A stretch of DNA of 64,000 nt from Armigeres subalbatus (taxonomy: Eukaryota; Arthropoda; Insecta; Diptera; Culicidae). The stretch is taken from assembly GCF_024139115.2 (NCBI RefSeq), contig NC_085140.1, positions 428,233,240 to 428,297,239 of the forward strand. Direction: 5' to 3'. How positions within the stretch are numbered: the first letter of the stretch is position 1; each line of letters begins with the position of its first letter. A model generated the notes under the pieces. It did no database searches, had not been told where the DNA came from, and worked only from the letters and a program-made list of their open reading frames with translations. Positions 1 through 12,199 of the stretch are shown one piece after another. The position numbers and the translations under genes are program-made.

Positions 1-284
1 CAGTTCGATTCAAGCAGTGGTACGAAAACGAGTTCCATTTGGAAAAAAAAAATGGGAAAGGCTAGATCACACGAGGAAAACCGCCTTTTCCGAGAACGGT
101 AGACGGAAAAAGCATATATGCACCACTTTGGAACGTCTCAACAATTTAACTGATTTGCTGAAAAACGATGCATTTACTTCATAAAATAATGCATTTACTA
201 CATAAATTAATTTACAATGTTATGAAAACTTATATGTGAATATGTACATTTTGTGGAAGATGAATTGAATTGAAAATGTATTGG

Positions 285-378
285 AGGTAACCACTTTCCC
301 TTCGGTAGGACGCGAACCCACGACCCTACAGTACGCTAGACTAGTGCTTTAACCAACTAAGCTACGAAGGACCTCCAT
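285..378 (-). pseudogene. tRNA-like segment in MITE (degenerate copy)
   Basis: On the minus strand an A-box-like TAGCTTAGTTGGTTAAAGC and a B-box-like GGGTTCGCGTCC are spaced as in a tRNA, with a 7 bp acceptor-like pairing TCCTTCG/CGAAGGG. The anticodon stem is less well paired than in the sister copy at 45384-45477. It belongs to a repeated element and is not a free-standing tRNA gene. Confidence 0.5.
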
Positions 379-544
379 CGGCCTTCGCAACCTAGAGGCT
401 ACTGAATGAGTTCGAGATTCCTAAATTGGACGCATAGTCAAATCACTCGCAATTTATTTGTCAAGCCAACACTTCCATATGTGTATAGTACACGTCCACA
501 TTAGAGGAGCGTGAGTATTTACTCTATTGACTTGTAAGGTCGTC

Positions 545-672
545 TTCAGTGTCTCGACATGAGTCGAGTCAAGTACAAGACACTGAAGACGACCATACAG
601 TTGAGGTCGAAATACGATATGTAATATGATTTGGTGGAATTAAATGGAATTGTACTAAAATCGTCTCATGAC
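545..672 (+). repeat. Penelope-like element terminal (pLTR) fragment with hammerhead-like motif
   Basis: Contains CTGAAGA at 583-589 and a short stem-loop followed by GTCGAAA (606-612), then the tail GGTGGAATTAAATGGAATTG. The same order follows the Penelope coding region at 60630-60745. The first 40 bases also hold an inverted copy of the GACACTGAAGACGACC block. Truncated PLE end. Confidence 0.55.
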
Positions 673-999
673 AGTGAAATATTTCTTAAATAGTTTCAGT
701 CTTTTGAAATCTCTCATTTTCTTACCTGGCTTCATGGAACTGCGATGGTTTCCATCTTCTAGTCGGATACTAGTATTCCCTGTGTCAGTTAATTTATGTA
801 GTAAATGCATTAATTTATGAAGTAAATGTATCGTAGTTCAGCAAGTCAGTTAAATTGTTGAGACGTTCCGAAGTGGTGCATATATGCTTTTTCCGTCTAC
901 CGTTCTCGGAAAAGGCGGTTTTCCTCGTGTGATCTAGCCTTTCCCATTTTTTTTCCAAATGGAACTCGTTTTCGTACCACTGCTTGAATCGAACTGGAT

Positions 1000-1590
1000 G
1001 ATGGTTGTATAACTGACAACAAATGATGCACATTGTTGTTTAAATGTTGGTTACTAGTCTTACTAACTACCCAGTACCCATGAAAGACAACATTGTTTCA
1101 GCGCGATATTCTATGTTACCAACTATTATCATATTTAATAAAAGCAGAATCATCATACAGAGTGTAGTTACTTGTCTGTCATAGACAATATTCATACTTT
1201 GGTATGATTAGGAGATTGAAGTGCAATAATTCTGTAATTTGAATACTGTATTTTGGTTGTATTGTCTATTTTGCCATCGATATTTGTACAATGTTATCTC
1301 TAACATCCTTTGCTATTTTTTTCTATTATTCAAAGAATAGGTTTTAGGTTATAGTTGATTGAGGTTGCAAATTACATATTTGATGATGATTTATTTGGAT
1401 GTAATCAGGAGGAAATTCACGGTATATATGATTGCATATTAGTGAGATATCGAACGCAAAAAAACATTAAATTTGTAACTGCTATAACTTTCGATTCCCT
1501 AGATGAAAGATTTTGAAATTTTCATAGCAGACGCCTGTCTATTATATCTTTCGAAAGGCGAGTTCAGAATGGATGGACATTTTTTTTCTT
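1000..1590. other. Unrecognised AT-rich sequence
   Basis: No gene, repeat boundary or structured element was recognised; short open frames here have no protein-like composition. Confidence 0.4.
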
Positions 1591-2270
1591 TAATAATGGT
1601 CACAGACACACCGTGCTGGGATTAACTTTTAGGATTAACCTATTTTACGAATATTTCGGGTTTCCTGAGCGTATTATGGTCATTTTGGGTTACAAAAGAC
1701 TTTCACTATTAATTGCATTTCGCTGATATAAACAGTTTCGAAAATTTTCTTTGATATAAACTTTCGTGGAATTGGCCATTTTTATGGATGTTTCGGATTT
1801 CCCCGTAGGCCATTTGTGGTCATCTCAGAAGACTTAAACAATATTTTGCGCACACAATTTGCCCGTATTGATGGTCACGAATAAAATAGCAATGCTCTGA
1901 AATGATTTTTAGGAATCGGCCACTTCCACGGATGTTACGGATCTACCAGAGAACCGTTTCGGGAGCATTTGCGGATCGCAGAAAACTTTCACAACTGATT
2001 GCACAATCATTTCGCCGGTACGATTGGTTATAAAGAAATCTCGAAGCTCTGGGATGTATTATCGAAATTGATCACTTTCTTGTATGCTCCGGATCTTTCT
2101 GAGAATCGTGTCGGGAGCTTTTTGGGGTTACACAAGACTTTCACTATTGATTGCACTCACAATTCGCCAGAATGAATGGTTACGAAAAAATCGCGAAGCT
2201 CTGGGATGAACTTTTGGAATTGGCCATTTTATGTATGTTCCGGATATTGCAGAGGGTTTTCCGATGACCG
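1590..2270. repeat. Tandem array, roughly 150 bp diverged units
   Basis: About four to five diverged units share, in order, a tract like GGAATTGGCCATTTT, a GGATGTTTCGGAT-like tract, a GGGAGC.TTTGGGGTTAC-like tract, ACTTTCACTATTGATTGCA and ATTCGCC, then restart. Units vary in length. A 63-residue open frame at 2176-2367 is part of the array and not a gene. Confidence 0.6.
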
Positions 2271-3340
2271 CTCGAGGGATAAAATTGCCAAAAAAGGCTT
2301 ATACAAGATAGCAAATAGAGGTGGAATCATCAGAGCACATATTTGCGAGCAATTTTATGTTTCATAAAAAGAAACTCTAAAAATAGGTGTCAAATCGAGA
2401 AGCTCAAACAGTACTTCTTTAGTACAGATTCCTTGGGGATCAATTTGGATTGGAAATCGGTTGAAATTTGAATTTTTGTGATCGTGATGAAAACTTGGGT
2501 CCAAAATGGGCCTCAATGCATAATGTGTAACTTTTTTCTAATGCATTAGGAAGGTTAAATGGAATAGTACTAAACTCGTCTTATGGAGACATTTTAACTC
2601 GTCTTATGGAGACATTCTTCTTTTAGATATGTGAAGACTAAGCAAAGAAACACAAAATTTAGGCCGACTGGATTAGTATTTGATGAAAAGTACAACAGTT
2701 TCCATCGATTGTATGACATTTGCCAGAAAGCCATTCCCCAGAATAGCTCATTTGCCAGAATGTACCATTCCCCAGAAATAGTAAAACTGGAAATAACGAT
2801 TATTCCACCAATAATAAAGAATAGAAAAAGAATTATATAAAGAAGGTAATTTTATATTACGGAGATTTCGCATTATTTACTAATGAAGAGATTCTCGGTA
2901 TGATCAATTTTCATAAAAGGAATGATTTGACATAATAGACAATTTTCAGAAAGATGGATACTATTTATCAAAAATACATTCATATTTGCCTAATACCAAA
3001 CAAGCTGTTTAGGAATAGATATCATACACTACCAAAAATCCACACATATTTTTTGGCAAAAAACCATAGATTTAATATTAGGCATTCATCATAATTGTCA
3101 AAAAAAAATCATAGATGTATATCAGCGCACAGATAACCATTCTTCGTGCAAGCTACTAATAAAATAAAAAAATATCAAAGGCAGTGTACTCCTTCGCCTT
3201 ATTCCAGACTTCATTTCAAAAATTGAATCATATCTACGATTGGACAATATCACTTCAAGGCATACTTGACAGCTATTTGCGTTCATTGAAGAAGTTATAG
3301 TCTAGGAAAAATGTCTACTATCAAAGAAAGAATAATATCC
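2270..3340. other. Mostly unrecognised, with a Penelope tail remnant
   Basis: At about 2557-2613 is the PLE tail ACTAAACTCGTCTTATGGAG, with AACTCGTCTTATGGAGACAT present twice in direct repeat. Around 2700-2780 are short copies of CATTTGCCAGAA/CCATTCCCCAGAA, a degenerate tandem motif. The rest is AT-rich without recognisable features. Confidence 0.4.
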
Positions 3341-4005
3341 ACAATTGCCATATTCAAACACCTACTTCTAGAGAAGGGATAACATCTACTCTTGCCTTAA
3401 TTGGAGCGATCGCCTTCCTTCAAAAAATGGATCATATCCACAATTGCTTCATTTCTGGCAAACGCCTATTTTCAAAGAAGGGATCACATCCACCATTACC
3501 TTAATCCGGACAAGCTCCTACTTTTAATGAAGCAATTACATACACCATTGCCTTAATCCGGGCAAGTGCCTTATTTGGTAGAAGGGATCACAAACACATA
3601 TTTTTAAAGAAGGGATAACATCCGACATTGCTTTAATCCGGGCAAACGCCTAATTTTGAAAAAGTATTTACATCTACCATTGCCTTAATCAGGGCAAGCA
3701 CCTGCTTCTAAAGAAGTAATCTTATTCACCATTGTCTTAATCCAGACAAGCGCATTCTTTTAAAGAAGGGATCACACACCACCATTGCCTTAATCCGGGC
3801 AAGTGCATCCTTTTAAAGAATGAATTACATCCACCATTTTCTGAATCCGGGCAAGAAGGGATCACATCCACCATTGCCTTAATCCGGGCAAGCACCATTT
3901 TTTAAAAAAGGAATGAAATCCACCATTGCCTTAATCTGGGCAAACACCTATTTGAAAGAAAGGATCACAGCCGCCATTGCCTTAATCCGGACAAGCGGCT
4001 ATACC
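3340..4005. repeat. Minisatellite, about 56 bp unit
   Basis: At least ten diverged units built around CCACCATTGCCTTAATCCGG, GCAAGCGCC, a T-rich spacer and AAAGAAGGGATCACAT. The same plan (TTCGCCTTATACCGGGCAGA, spacer, AAAGAAGGCG) forms the array at 47740-48700, so the two arrays appear to belong to one family. Confidence 0.75.
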
Positions 4006-4241
4006 CGGCTTATATATGCTTTCTTCGAAAGAATTACGTATTTTCAATTCTTTTATAGACCGGTATAGTGTTATATTCCTCACTAGAAATGTCCCTTGCT
4101 GAATGACCCCCCCCTTTTGACGTTGTTCACAGTTATGCCAAAAGTTCAAGGCGTTATAAATTATCTCCAATGTTGGATTTGCAGCAGAAATTATTAGGAA
4201 TTGTTTCACTTTGTATAGGGTGGGTGTACCAATTGTCGCTA

Positions 4242-6034
4242 TACATTCATTCATTTCATTTATTCAGACTAAGGCCGAAGTGGCCTGTGCGGTATATAAG
4301 AGTCTTCTCCATTCGGCTCGGTCCATGGCTACACGTCGCCAACCACGCAGTCTACGAAGGGTCCGCAAGTCATCTTCCACCTGATCTATCCACCTTGCCC
4401 GCTGCGCACCTCGCCTTCTTGTGCCCGTCGGATCGTTGTCGAGAACCATTTTCACCGGGTTACTGTCCGACATTCTGGCTACGTGCCCGGCCCACCGCTG
4501 TCGTCCGATTTTCGCGGTGTGAACGATGGATGGTTCTCCCAACAGCTGATGCAACTCGTGGTTCATTCGCCTCCTCCACGTACCGTCCGTCATCTGCACC
4601 CCACCATAGATGGTACGCAGCACTTTCCTTTCGAAAACTCCAAGTGCGTGTTGGTCCTCCACGAGCATCGTCCAGGTCTCGTGTCCGTAGAGGACTACCG
4701 GTCTAATGAGCGTTTTGTAGATTGTCAGTTTGGTACGGCGGCGAACTCTATTCGATCGGAGCGTCTTGCGGAGTCCAAAGTATGTACGATTTCCAGCCAC
4801 TATGCGTCTCCGAATTTCTCTGCTGGTATCATTTTCGGCAGTCACCAGTGAGCCCAAGTAAACGAATTCTTCTACCACCTCGATTTCGTCACCACCGATG
4901 CAAACTCGCGGTGGGTGGCTCACATTGTCTTCTCTTGAACCCCTTCCTATCATGTACTTCGTCTTCGACGTATTGATGACTAGTCCGATCCGCTTGGCTT
5001 CCCTCTTCAGTCTGATGTAGGCTTCCTCCATCTTCTCAAAGTTACGTGCCATAATATCTATGTCGTCGGCGAAGCCAAATAGCTGGACGGACTTATTGAA
5101 AATTGTACCACTCGTGTTAATCCCTGATCTTCGTATTACCCCTTCCAAAGCGATGTTGAACAGCAGACACGAAAGACCATCACCTTGCCGTAACCCTCTG
5201 CGGGTTTCGAAGGGACTCGGGCTGAAACTCGAACTACGCACATCACCCGATCCATCGTCGCTTTGATCAACCGTGTCAGTTTATCCGGAAATCCGTGTTC
5301 GTGCATTAGCTGCCATAGCTGGTCCCGATCGATTGTATCATATGCGGCTTTGAAGTCGATGAATAGATGATGTGTGGGCACGTTGTATTCGCGGCATTTC
5401 TGCAGTACCTGGCGAATGGCGAACACCTGGTCCGTGGTGGAGCGTTCGCCCATAAAACCCGCCTGGTACTGCCCCACGAACTCTCGTGCAATTGGTGCTA
5501 GTCGACGGCATAAAATTTGGGAGAGTACCTTGTAGGCGGCGTTCAGCAATGTGATTGCGCGGTTGTTGCTACAATCCAGCTTATCGCCTTTTTTGTAGAT
5601 GGGACACGACACCTTCCATCCACTCCTGCGGCAACACTTCCTCCTCCCAAATCTTGGTAATGACCCAGTGCAGCGCTCTAGCCAGTGCCTCACCACCGTG
5701 TTTAAATAGCTCTCCTGGTAGTTGGTCAACCCCAGGGGCTTTGTTGTTCTTCAGCCGGCCAATCTCCTCCTGGATTTCCTGGAGATCCGGAGCCGGTAGA
5801 ATTATGTCCTGCGCGCGTTCCCCCAGGTCTATCATCATACCGCCATCTTCGTCTGCCACATCGCCATTCAGGTGCTCTTCGTAGTGCTGCCGCCACCTTT
5901 GGATCACCTCACGCTCGTTCGTAAGAAGGTTCCCGTTTATGTCCTTACACATATCAGGCTGTGGCACGTGGCCCTTACGTGAACGGTTCAACTTCTCATA
6001 GAACTTTCGTGTGTTATTAGCGCGGTACAGTTGC
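4242..6034 (-). mobile_element. RTE-clade (JAM1-like) LINE, 5'-truncated, reverse transcriptase
   Basis: Read on the minus strand, frames 5991-5581, 5729-5136 and 5241-4264 together give a non-LTR reverse transcriptase. Visible are NNKAPGVDQLPGELFK (fingers), QYQAGFMGERSTTDQ, FIDFKAAYDTID, RRGLRQGDGLSCLLFNIALE, FADDIDIM (catalytic FADD box), KTKYMIG, EFVYLGSLV and the C-terminal RWAGHVARMSD. These are typical of mosquito RTE elements. At least two frameshifts break it. The endonuclease domain is absent; homology with the second copy starts at about 6034. The short 3' UTR ends in ATGAATGAATG-like repeats, as in RTE elements. Non-functional. Confidence 0.85.
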
Positions 6035-6700
6035 TATACATAAGAACAACTATTTAAAAAAAAAATAAGGAAAAGGCATGTGGGTGGACTTTATGTATCA
6101 AGCGAAAGGTTTTACTTCCTGCTCCTTGTTATAATAATTCTTAATTTCTGTTATAATCATTCTTAATTTGTTATAATCATTAATTAAATATTCTTAATTT
6201 TGGTTCCTTATTTGGCAAATCCCATTGTTTTCTTATAGGATTGGCCAAATAGGGACCACAATGGTGACAACTGGTGCAAAGGACGTCAAAAATTAAGCAA
6301 AATCAATTTTTACAATTATGCTTTGCTTTTTTGGAAGAGATCAAAGAAATCATCAAAGGATCGTATGATATGAATATGCTTTATCGATATGAACTTGGTT
6401 TGCAGTGATTTTATTGGTCATATGGCATATAAAGCACTAGTGCGACAACTGGTGCTATAGCCACGACTGGTACATCTAGCCTAGTTAAAATTATTATTCA
6501 CTGGAACATTGGACAGGAGGCCCTCCCTACAGCAATATATCTGATTAAGCTTCATATTCCCGGTTCCGTCCAATTTCCAAAAAACAGGTTAATCCCTCAT
6601 CGTTCACTTTCGCCCAAACGCATCTCGACACATCTCCAACACTTTTGGTGATGACCCTATGGCTAAGCCCTCACGCGCATCCCGGAAAATTGCTCTTTTA
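6035..6700. other. No recognised feature
   Basis: AT-rich, with short repeats such as ATTCTTAATTT near 6130-6200. No gene or element boundary could be supported. Confidence 0.4.
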
Positions 6701-7740
6701 TCCGTTGCGCCATCATCATGTATCACATAACACTCAATAAACTATTACAACTATTTTCACAATTTTTCACCCCTGCTGCGCTGGCATCATCATAGCAGTG
6801 TGAATCGATGAGCGCCCCGCTATAGGTATCACACACGGCATCATGCTCGGATTATGTAGAGACCAAACAACTCCAACGCGCTCCAACGTCCATCCGTTCG
6901 TTGCCCAGGCAATGAAGACCCAGGTCCAGGGCGACATTCGATAGGACCCGCATTCCGTGACCCAGTCGCCCACATCGTACCGACACGCCGCAGTCAGTAG
7001 TTGGTAGCTGGGTACCTATAGCCGTCATTTTATTTCCCTTACAATGCACAAACTGCTCAACCGTGGAGACGACATACATCGGGATCGAGAGCAGAGCCCG
7101 GCTTGGTAAGGTATCAACTGGAACCAATGAATATGGTTGGTAACGGATTGCCGGCTGGGGTGTTCGTTCGTTTGTCCGCTTCGTAAGCCATGGATCCAGG
7201 ATTTCTCCTCGGGGATTTGTTTGGGCCCGGAGCTGCACTACGGCGTTGTTTGTGGTGAATGAGGTTTTGTCCCCGCACCGTATCCGGCCAGGCAGGGATC
7301 GTATGCATGCATATACGGCGGAGATACTTTTCTGGAGCAGAACTGATTGGTTGGTACCCGGAATGGGATCCGACAAATGGGATAAAAATGCAGACATCGG
7401 ATGCATACAAGGGGAAAAATATTGATGGGAGCAATGCATGTTTGCGACCGTATGGTAATTTGTTGTGATGGATTTTACTGTGCGATAAATCGATGGTACC
7501 CGACTGCTGGAGTGGAATGGGCAGTAAGCTACAGAAACTTCTGCTAATGGTTCTAAAAATTGTAAATCATCTTGATTTTCAGTTAACTTTGTCAGTAAAG
7601 GGAAACGGTTTGAACATACACGAGAAACTGGCTTCAAACTATATGCACTACATGGGAAATGCTTGTGAGCTTTCACGAAGGTTGATTCAATTTCTATGGG
7701 AAGTTTGTTTGTAGTTCCATGGAAACTTCGTCTCAATTTC
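6700..7740 (-). other. GC-richer block with an unrecognised 294-codon open frame
   Basis: An open frame runs 7736-6852 on the minus strand and shorter frames lie on both strands. The translation has no recognisable domain, signal peptide or repeat, is rich in Ser, Arg, Cys and Pro, and has no obvious TATA or Inr context. The block is clearly more GC-rich than its neighbours. It could be a conserved noncoding or untranslated region, an old repeat, or a lineage-specific gene. I do not assign a function. Confidence 0.2.
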
Positions 7741-8410
7741 TAACGACAATTTGGTGGAATTGTTATGAAAACTTAGATTAATTTTTTTTAAATTTTTAAA
7801 TTCATTTGCATGAGAAAATCATTCAAAATTGAACAGAAAATCATTTTCATATTGCGCGAGAAATTCTTCTGAATTGCCATGGAATACTCCTTAGAATTTT
7901 CAGTGACTGAATTTTGTTAAAGTTTGAATAAGAATTTCATGGAAAATGCATTTGATCTGTCAGATGCAAATTTTATACTATTTTTGATCGATCAGTCATC
8001 GATGGAATCGTAAAGCCGAATAGCAGCTTTCAGTTGGATGGACTTTAGGTCTCCAACCATGGAAAAAGGATTAATACGACTCATCAGCCGCATCCCCACT
8101 GAAGCCATTCATCTTGCTTTCAGTGGAGGGCATCGGAACCCTAGAAGTCACTATCAAAAAAAATGTCAAAATAGAAAAATAAAATTAAGCCGAATCGGAA
8201 GCGGCGCGAAACCAAATACAAATATATTTATTTGTAACGTTCTGTTTCCACCTGCGGTGGAGGCATACGTGTATCGTTTTCTATGGCACCGGTGGAAAAG
8301 TGGTAGGAGGTTGAAGAATTGATTGCAAATAGTCCTTTTCAGGAAACTATTTATCCAGGAAGAGGTATTGACTGTTCGGCTTAAGTTTTCGAATTTTCTC
8401 CGTTTAAACG
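7740..8410. other. No recognised feature
   Basis: AT-rich noncoding sequence with degenerate GAAAA/ATTTC-type low-complexity tracts at about 7740-7960. Confidence 0.4.
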
Positions 8411-8960
8411 ACAGTGACGGTTCCTTATTTTCAATAATGCGCCTTTTCGAGCACTAACAGCAGCTAAACAAAATTTTCCACTAAGGTGGCGCCTTCAACG
8501 ACTTGGCTGTTTCTGGCAAGATTCTTTGGTTTTGTTTCTGTTAAAGATTGGAAATTAAATCGATATTTTCTAGGCCACCATTTTACGCAAAGGAGTTTGA
8601 TCCGAGATGAATTTTTTTCAAAGTGCAAAAGTTTGGCGACGAATGAAAGTTGCCCTTCGGTAGCAGAATCACAAGCGCGTGTCGGAGGGAGATGATGCAA
8701 TAAATTTGTTTGAATGGATGGAATCACTAACAGCAACCAAGCTACGCCGATGCCACCGAAACGGTCCATTTTTGCGATCAACTCTTTCTTTCTAGGAAAT
8801 GCTGGTCCTGAGAAGAACCATTTTCCCCCAATGCGCCTTTTCCAATAACTAACTGCATCCAAACGCTTGTCGGAACCTTCGCTAAGACGCCACCGTTTGG
8901 AATAAATTTTCAGCATTGCCACTGGTGTCACTGGTGCTGCTGTGTCCGCTCCGCCGCGTT
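8410..8960. repeat. Dispersed repeat family (also at 23.4-25.0 kb)
   Basis: TCAATAATGCGCCTTTTC followed by CACTAACAGCAGC recurs at 24145-24180 and 24298-24340, and the CACCATTTTA(C/T)(G/A)CAAAGGA(G/A) plus GTAGCAGAATCACA blocks recur at 24870-24985. A 155-codon minus-strand open frame (8931-8464) lies in this repeat and is not taken as a gene. Confidence 0.5.
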
Positions 8961-9825
8961 TGCTGTGCGTGGATTCTTGTGAGACCTAGATCGGTCGGAA
9001 TTTCGATCAAAATGGCTCGCGCGCGCCGGAAAACAGCTTCTTGTATTTTATAAATTAAGCCCGTTAGCCCCGCATCTTTGTGTCTTGATAAGGGTGTAAG
9101 TATAATGTGCAGTCATAACGATTAATCAAGGGGCGGTGCTAATGGGATTATTTCAATAGATACAAGAAAGTTGACGAAGTTTCTTCTAATTACAAAACAT
9201 TATTGCTTGATATCTATCGGTCCGAGCGACGGTCGCCGATGGGTGGTTGCTGTTAACAAATTTCACTAACAGTGCTACAGTGCTATTTTTGTAGTCAAGT
9301 CTTTCTCCTTACAAAATGCTGGTTCGTTGAGGTTGAATGATCTGCACCAATACTGCGTGAAATCTGGTTCAAACTGATGTTTAGATCTAAACCCATAAGT
9401 TGCTTGATTTTGATGTCTGTGCTTGCGATGCATGTATGTGATTGGTAAGTTTACCTATTTCTAAACTTTTTATCAATTATCGATAATAAATAGTTTAAAA
9501 AAACAGTATTTTCAAATGAATATAAAGAAGCGTTGACTCATCCTTGATCGAATGGTCCAAAAAAGTTGAAATCCATCGAGAAACGGCTGGGATATTAAAG
9601 TTCAAAGTCTATCATATTTACGTGACGGTCTCCAATTTTCGCAATCGCAAAGTGTACTCCAATATAGAAAAGACAAACGTAGTTCAGCGTCAAAAATCAT
9701 TTTAGGTTTGACGAGAAAGTCATTTAATTTCCGACGGAAAAACCATTTGCATTTCCGTAGAAACCTCATTCAAATTTTCACAGGATATTTCTAAGGAAAA
9801 TTCATTCGAATTGTTGTTACCACCG
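8960..9825. other. No recognised feature
   Basis: No coding or repeat structure supported. The last 150 bp are low-complexity GAAATTTCC-like sequence next to the LINE start. Confidence 0.4.
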
Positions 9826-11880
9826 GGGCAGCAGGGTCTCTGTCCAAGGGCTCCCCAGGCCATCTGTGAGTTGTGGTGCCTGCCTAGGTTGAGGTGGGAT
9901 TTGACAGTTGGTTCTGTTAAACTTCTGTAAAAAGCTGCATATATCCGCAAGTAGGCTTTGCCAAAGCGACCGTGTGCCGCTCAAAGCGCATAAGCCCAAG
10001 TCCTGGTGTTAGGTGGGACGCTAAACGGACCTGACACGACGGCTCTCCGTCGCCTTTAAAAAACAACCATTACGAACGACATACAAGATAATGCGACTCG
10101 ATACAATCGGCAACTACCTGGGCGACGAATAAAGGATCACGATTGAATGCTTGGAACAACTTCGACGTCGTAGCGTTGCAGGAAATCTGCTGGACAGGAC
10201 AGAAAGTGTGGAAAAGCGGGTATCAAACGGCTACCTTCTACAAAACCTTCGGCACCACCAACCGGCTTCATAGTGTTGGGCAAAATGCGCCAACGCGTAA
10301 ATGAGTGGCAGCCAATCAACGCAAGGATGTACGTACACGCTGAGGATAAAAGGCCGTTTCTTTAACTATAGCATCATCAACATGCACAGCCCAGACGAAG
10401 GGAGACCCAACGACGAGATAAAAGCGTCCTATGCACAGCTGGAGTAGATATACGATGGATGTCCACTGCTAGAAGTCAAAATCTTCATTGGCAACATGAA
10501 CGCTGAGGTAGGGAGGGTGGAAATGGATAGACTGCATACCGTGTCGAACGACAACGTTCAATGATGCATAAACTTTGCAGCCTCCCGTGGAATGGTAGTC
10601 CGGAGCACTTTCTTCCCTCGCAAGAACATCCATAAGGCCACATGGAAATCACCTAATCAAGAAACGGAAAACCTAATCCACCACGTTATAATCGACGGTA
10701 AATTCTTCTCCGACATCACGAACGTACGCACTTACCGCAGTGCGAATATTGAATCCGACCACTACCTCGTTGCAGTATGCCTGCGCTTAAAATTCTCGAC
10801 GGTGTACAACACGCGTCGAAGTCGGACGCCGCGGCTTAACATTGGGCGGCTACCAGACGGTAGACTAGCCCAAGAATACGCGCAGCAGCTAGAAGTGACA
10901 CTCCCGACGGAAGAGCAGCTAGGCGCATGCGTTCCTTGAAGATGGCTGGAGAGATATTTGATCCCCCATTGGAAACACCGCAACTGCTGCACTAGGCACG
11001 GTGTCGCCGGTACAAAGGGACTGGTATGACGGCGAATGTGAGCAGTTAGTAGAAGAGAAGAATGAAGCATGGGCGAGATTGCTGTAACACCGCACGACGG
11101 CGAACCAGGCACGATACAACGAGCGCGGAACAGACAAAACTCGATTTTTCAAAAGAAAAAGCGCTTGCAGGAAGATCGAGACTGTGAAGAGACGGAGCAA
11201 CTGAACCGCGCTAATAACGCACGATAGTTCTATGAGAAGATAAAAAGTTCACGTAAGAGCCACGTGCCACAGCCCGATATGTGTAGGGACATAAACGAGC
11301 GTGAGGAGATCTGAAGGTGGCGGCAGCACTACGAAGAGCACCTGAATGGCGATGTGGCAGACAACGGTGGCGGTATGGTAATGAACCTGGGAGCACGCGC
11401 ACAGGACATACGACTTCCGGCTCCGAATCTCCAGGAAATCCAGGAGGAGATCGGCCGGCTGAAAAACAACAAAGCCCCTGGAGTTGACCAACTACCAAGA
11501 GAGCTGTTTAAATACGGTGGTGAGGCACTGGCTAGAGCGCTGCACTGGGTAATTACCAATTTTTGGTATGATTAGGTTCTGCCGCAGGAGTGGATGGGAA
11601 GGCGATAAGCTGGATTGAAGCAACTACCGCGAAATCACATAGCTGAACGCCGGCTACAAGGTACTCTCCCAAATTTCTCGACAACGATCCGACGGGAACA
11701 AGAAGGCGAGGTGCTCAGTGAGCAAAGAGGATCGATCAGGTGGAGAACGATTTGCGCAGCCTCTGCAGACTGTGTAGTTGACTTGACGACGTGCAGCTAC
11801 GGACCGAGCTGAATGGAGAATACGTTTATGCACTGCGCAGGCCACTCCGGCCTTAGTCTGATAATAAATAAAAACACCCT
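9825..11880 (+). mobile_element. RTE-clade LINE, degraded, with deleted reverse-transcriptase core
   Basis: The 5' part (about 10090-10940) encodes a broken APE-type endonuclease: a degraded VVALQEIRWTGQ segment, NMHSPDEG, IGNMNAEVGR, NLIHHVIIDG and SDHYLVAV, the last being the SDH signature. From 11220 to 11575 comes the RT N-terminus (QEIQEEIGRLKNNKAPGVDQ, ELFKYGGEALARALHWVIT). At about 11672 the sequence jumps from the GYKVLSQI region directly to the C-terminal LDNDPTGTRRRGA region, so the palm with FADD is missing. Many stops and frameshifts. The end CTTAGTCTGATAATAAATAAAAA matches the RTE 3' end type. Clearly related to the copy at 4242-6034. Confidence 0.8.
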
Positions 11881-12001
11881 TTTTGAACAATTTTTACTCA
11901 CTTTTTTTTTTCATCTATCATTTGGTTGAGAGAATTACAGACTTAAATAGTTAGCAGATCCGCTTTCAGTCGCATTGAAAATATCTAAAATAAATTTAAT
12001 A

Positions 12002-12190
12002 CAGTCAAACCTCCATGAGTCGATGTTCTTTGACTCGATATCGACTCATGGAAGCTAATTGTTGCATATTAAATAATATTTTCTGGGTTGCTTTGATGGT
12101 CAAACTATTCTCCAAAGATTTTATATTCCACATATCAATTTTTCCATGAGTCGATGGTCCCTTCAATATCGACACATGGAGGTTTGACTG
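12002..12190. mobile_element. Pogo-like MITE, 189 bp
   Basis: Ends CAGTCAAACCTCCATGAGTC and its inverted counterpart ...CATGGAGGTTTGACTG, flanked on both sides by TA (12000-12001 and 12191-12192). The TIR style resembles the MITE in MMP-B intron 2. Confidence 0.75.
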
Positions 12191-12199
12191 TATTATGCA

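Larger units (their letters stand above)
1..996. mobile_element. Long-TIR (foldback-type) element with nested insertions
   Basis: Bases 1-209 reappear inverted at 789-996 with few differences, so the window opens at or inside one arm of an element with terminal inverted repeats of at least 200 bp. The interior holds a truncated copy of the tRNA-bearing MITE (about 210-530) and a Penelope-type end (about 545-672). No coding sequence is seen. The left end may lie outside the window. Confidence 0.7.

Noticed and set aside
3340..4005. CRISPR-like array
   Set aside because: Repeats are diverged, spacers are also repetitive, and the genome is eukaryotic; it is a minisatellite.
8464..8931. 155-codon minus-strand open frame
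   Set aside because: It lies in a dispersed repeat whose other copies (23.4-25.0 kb) do not keep the frame, and shows no domain.
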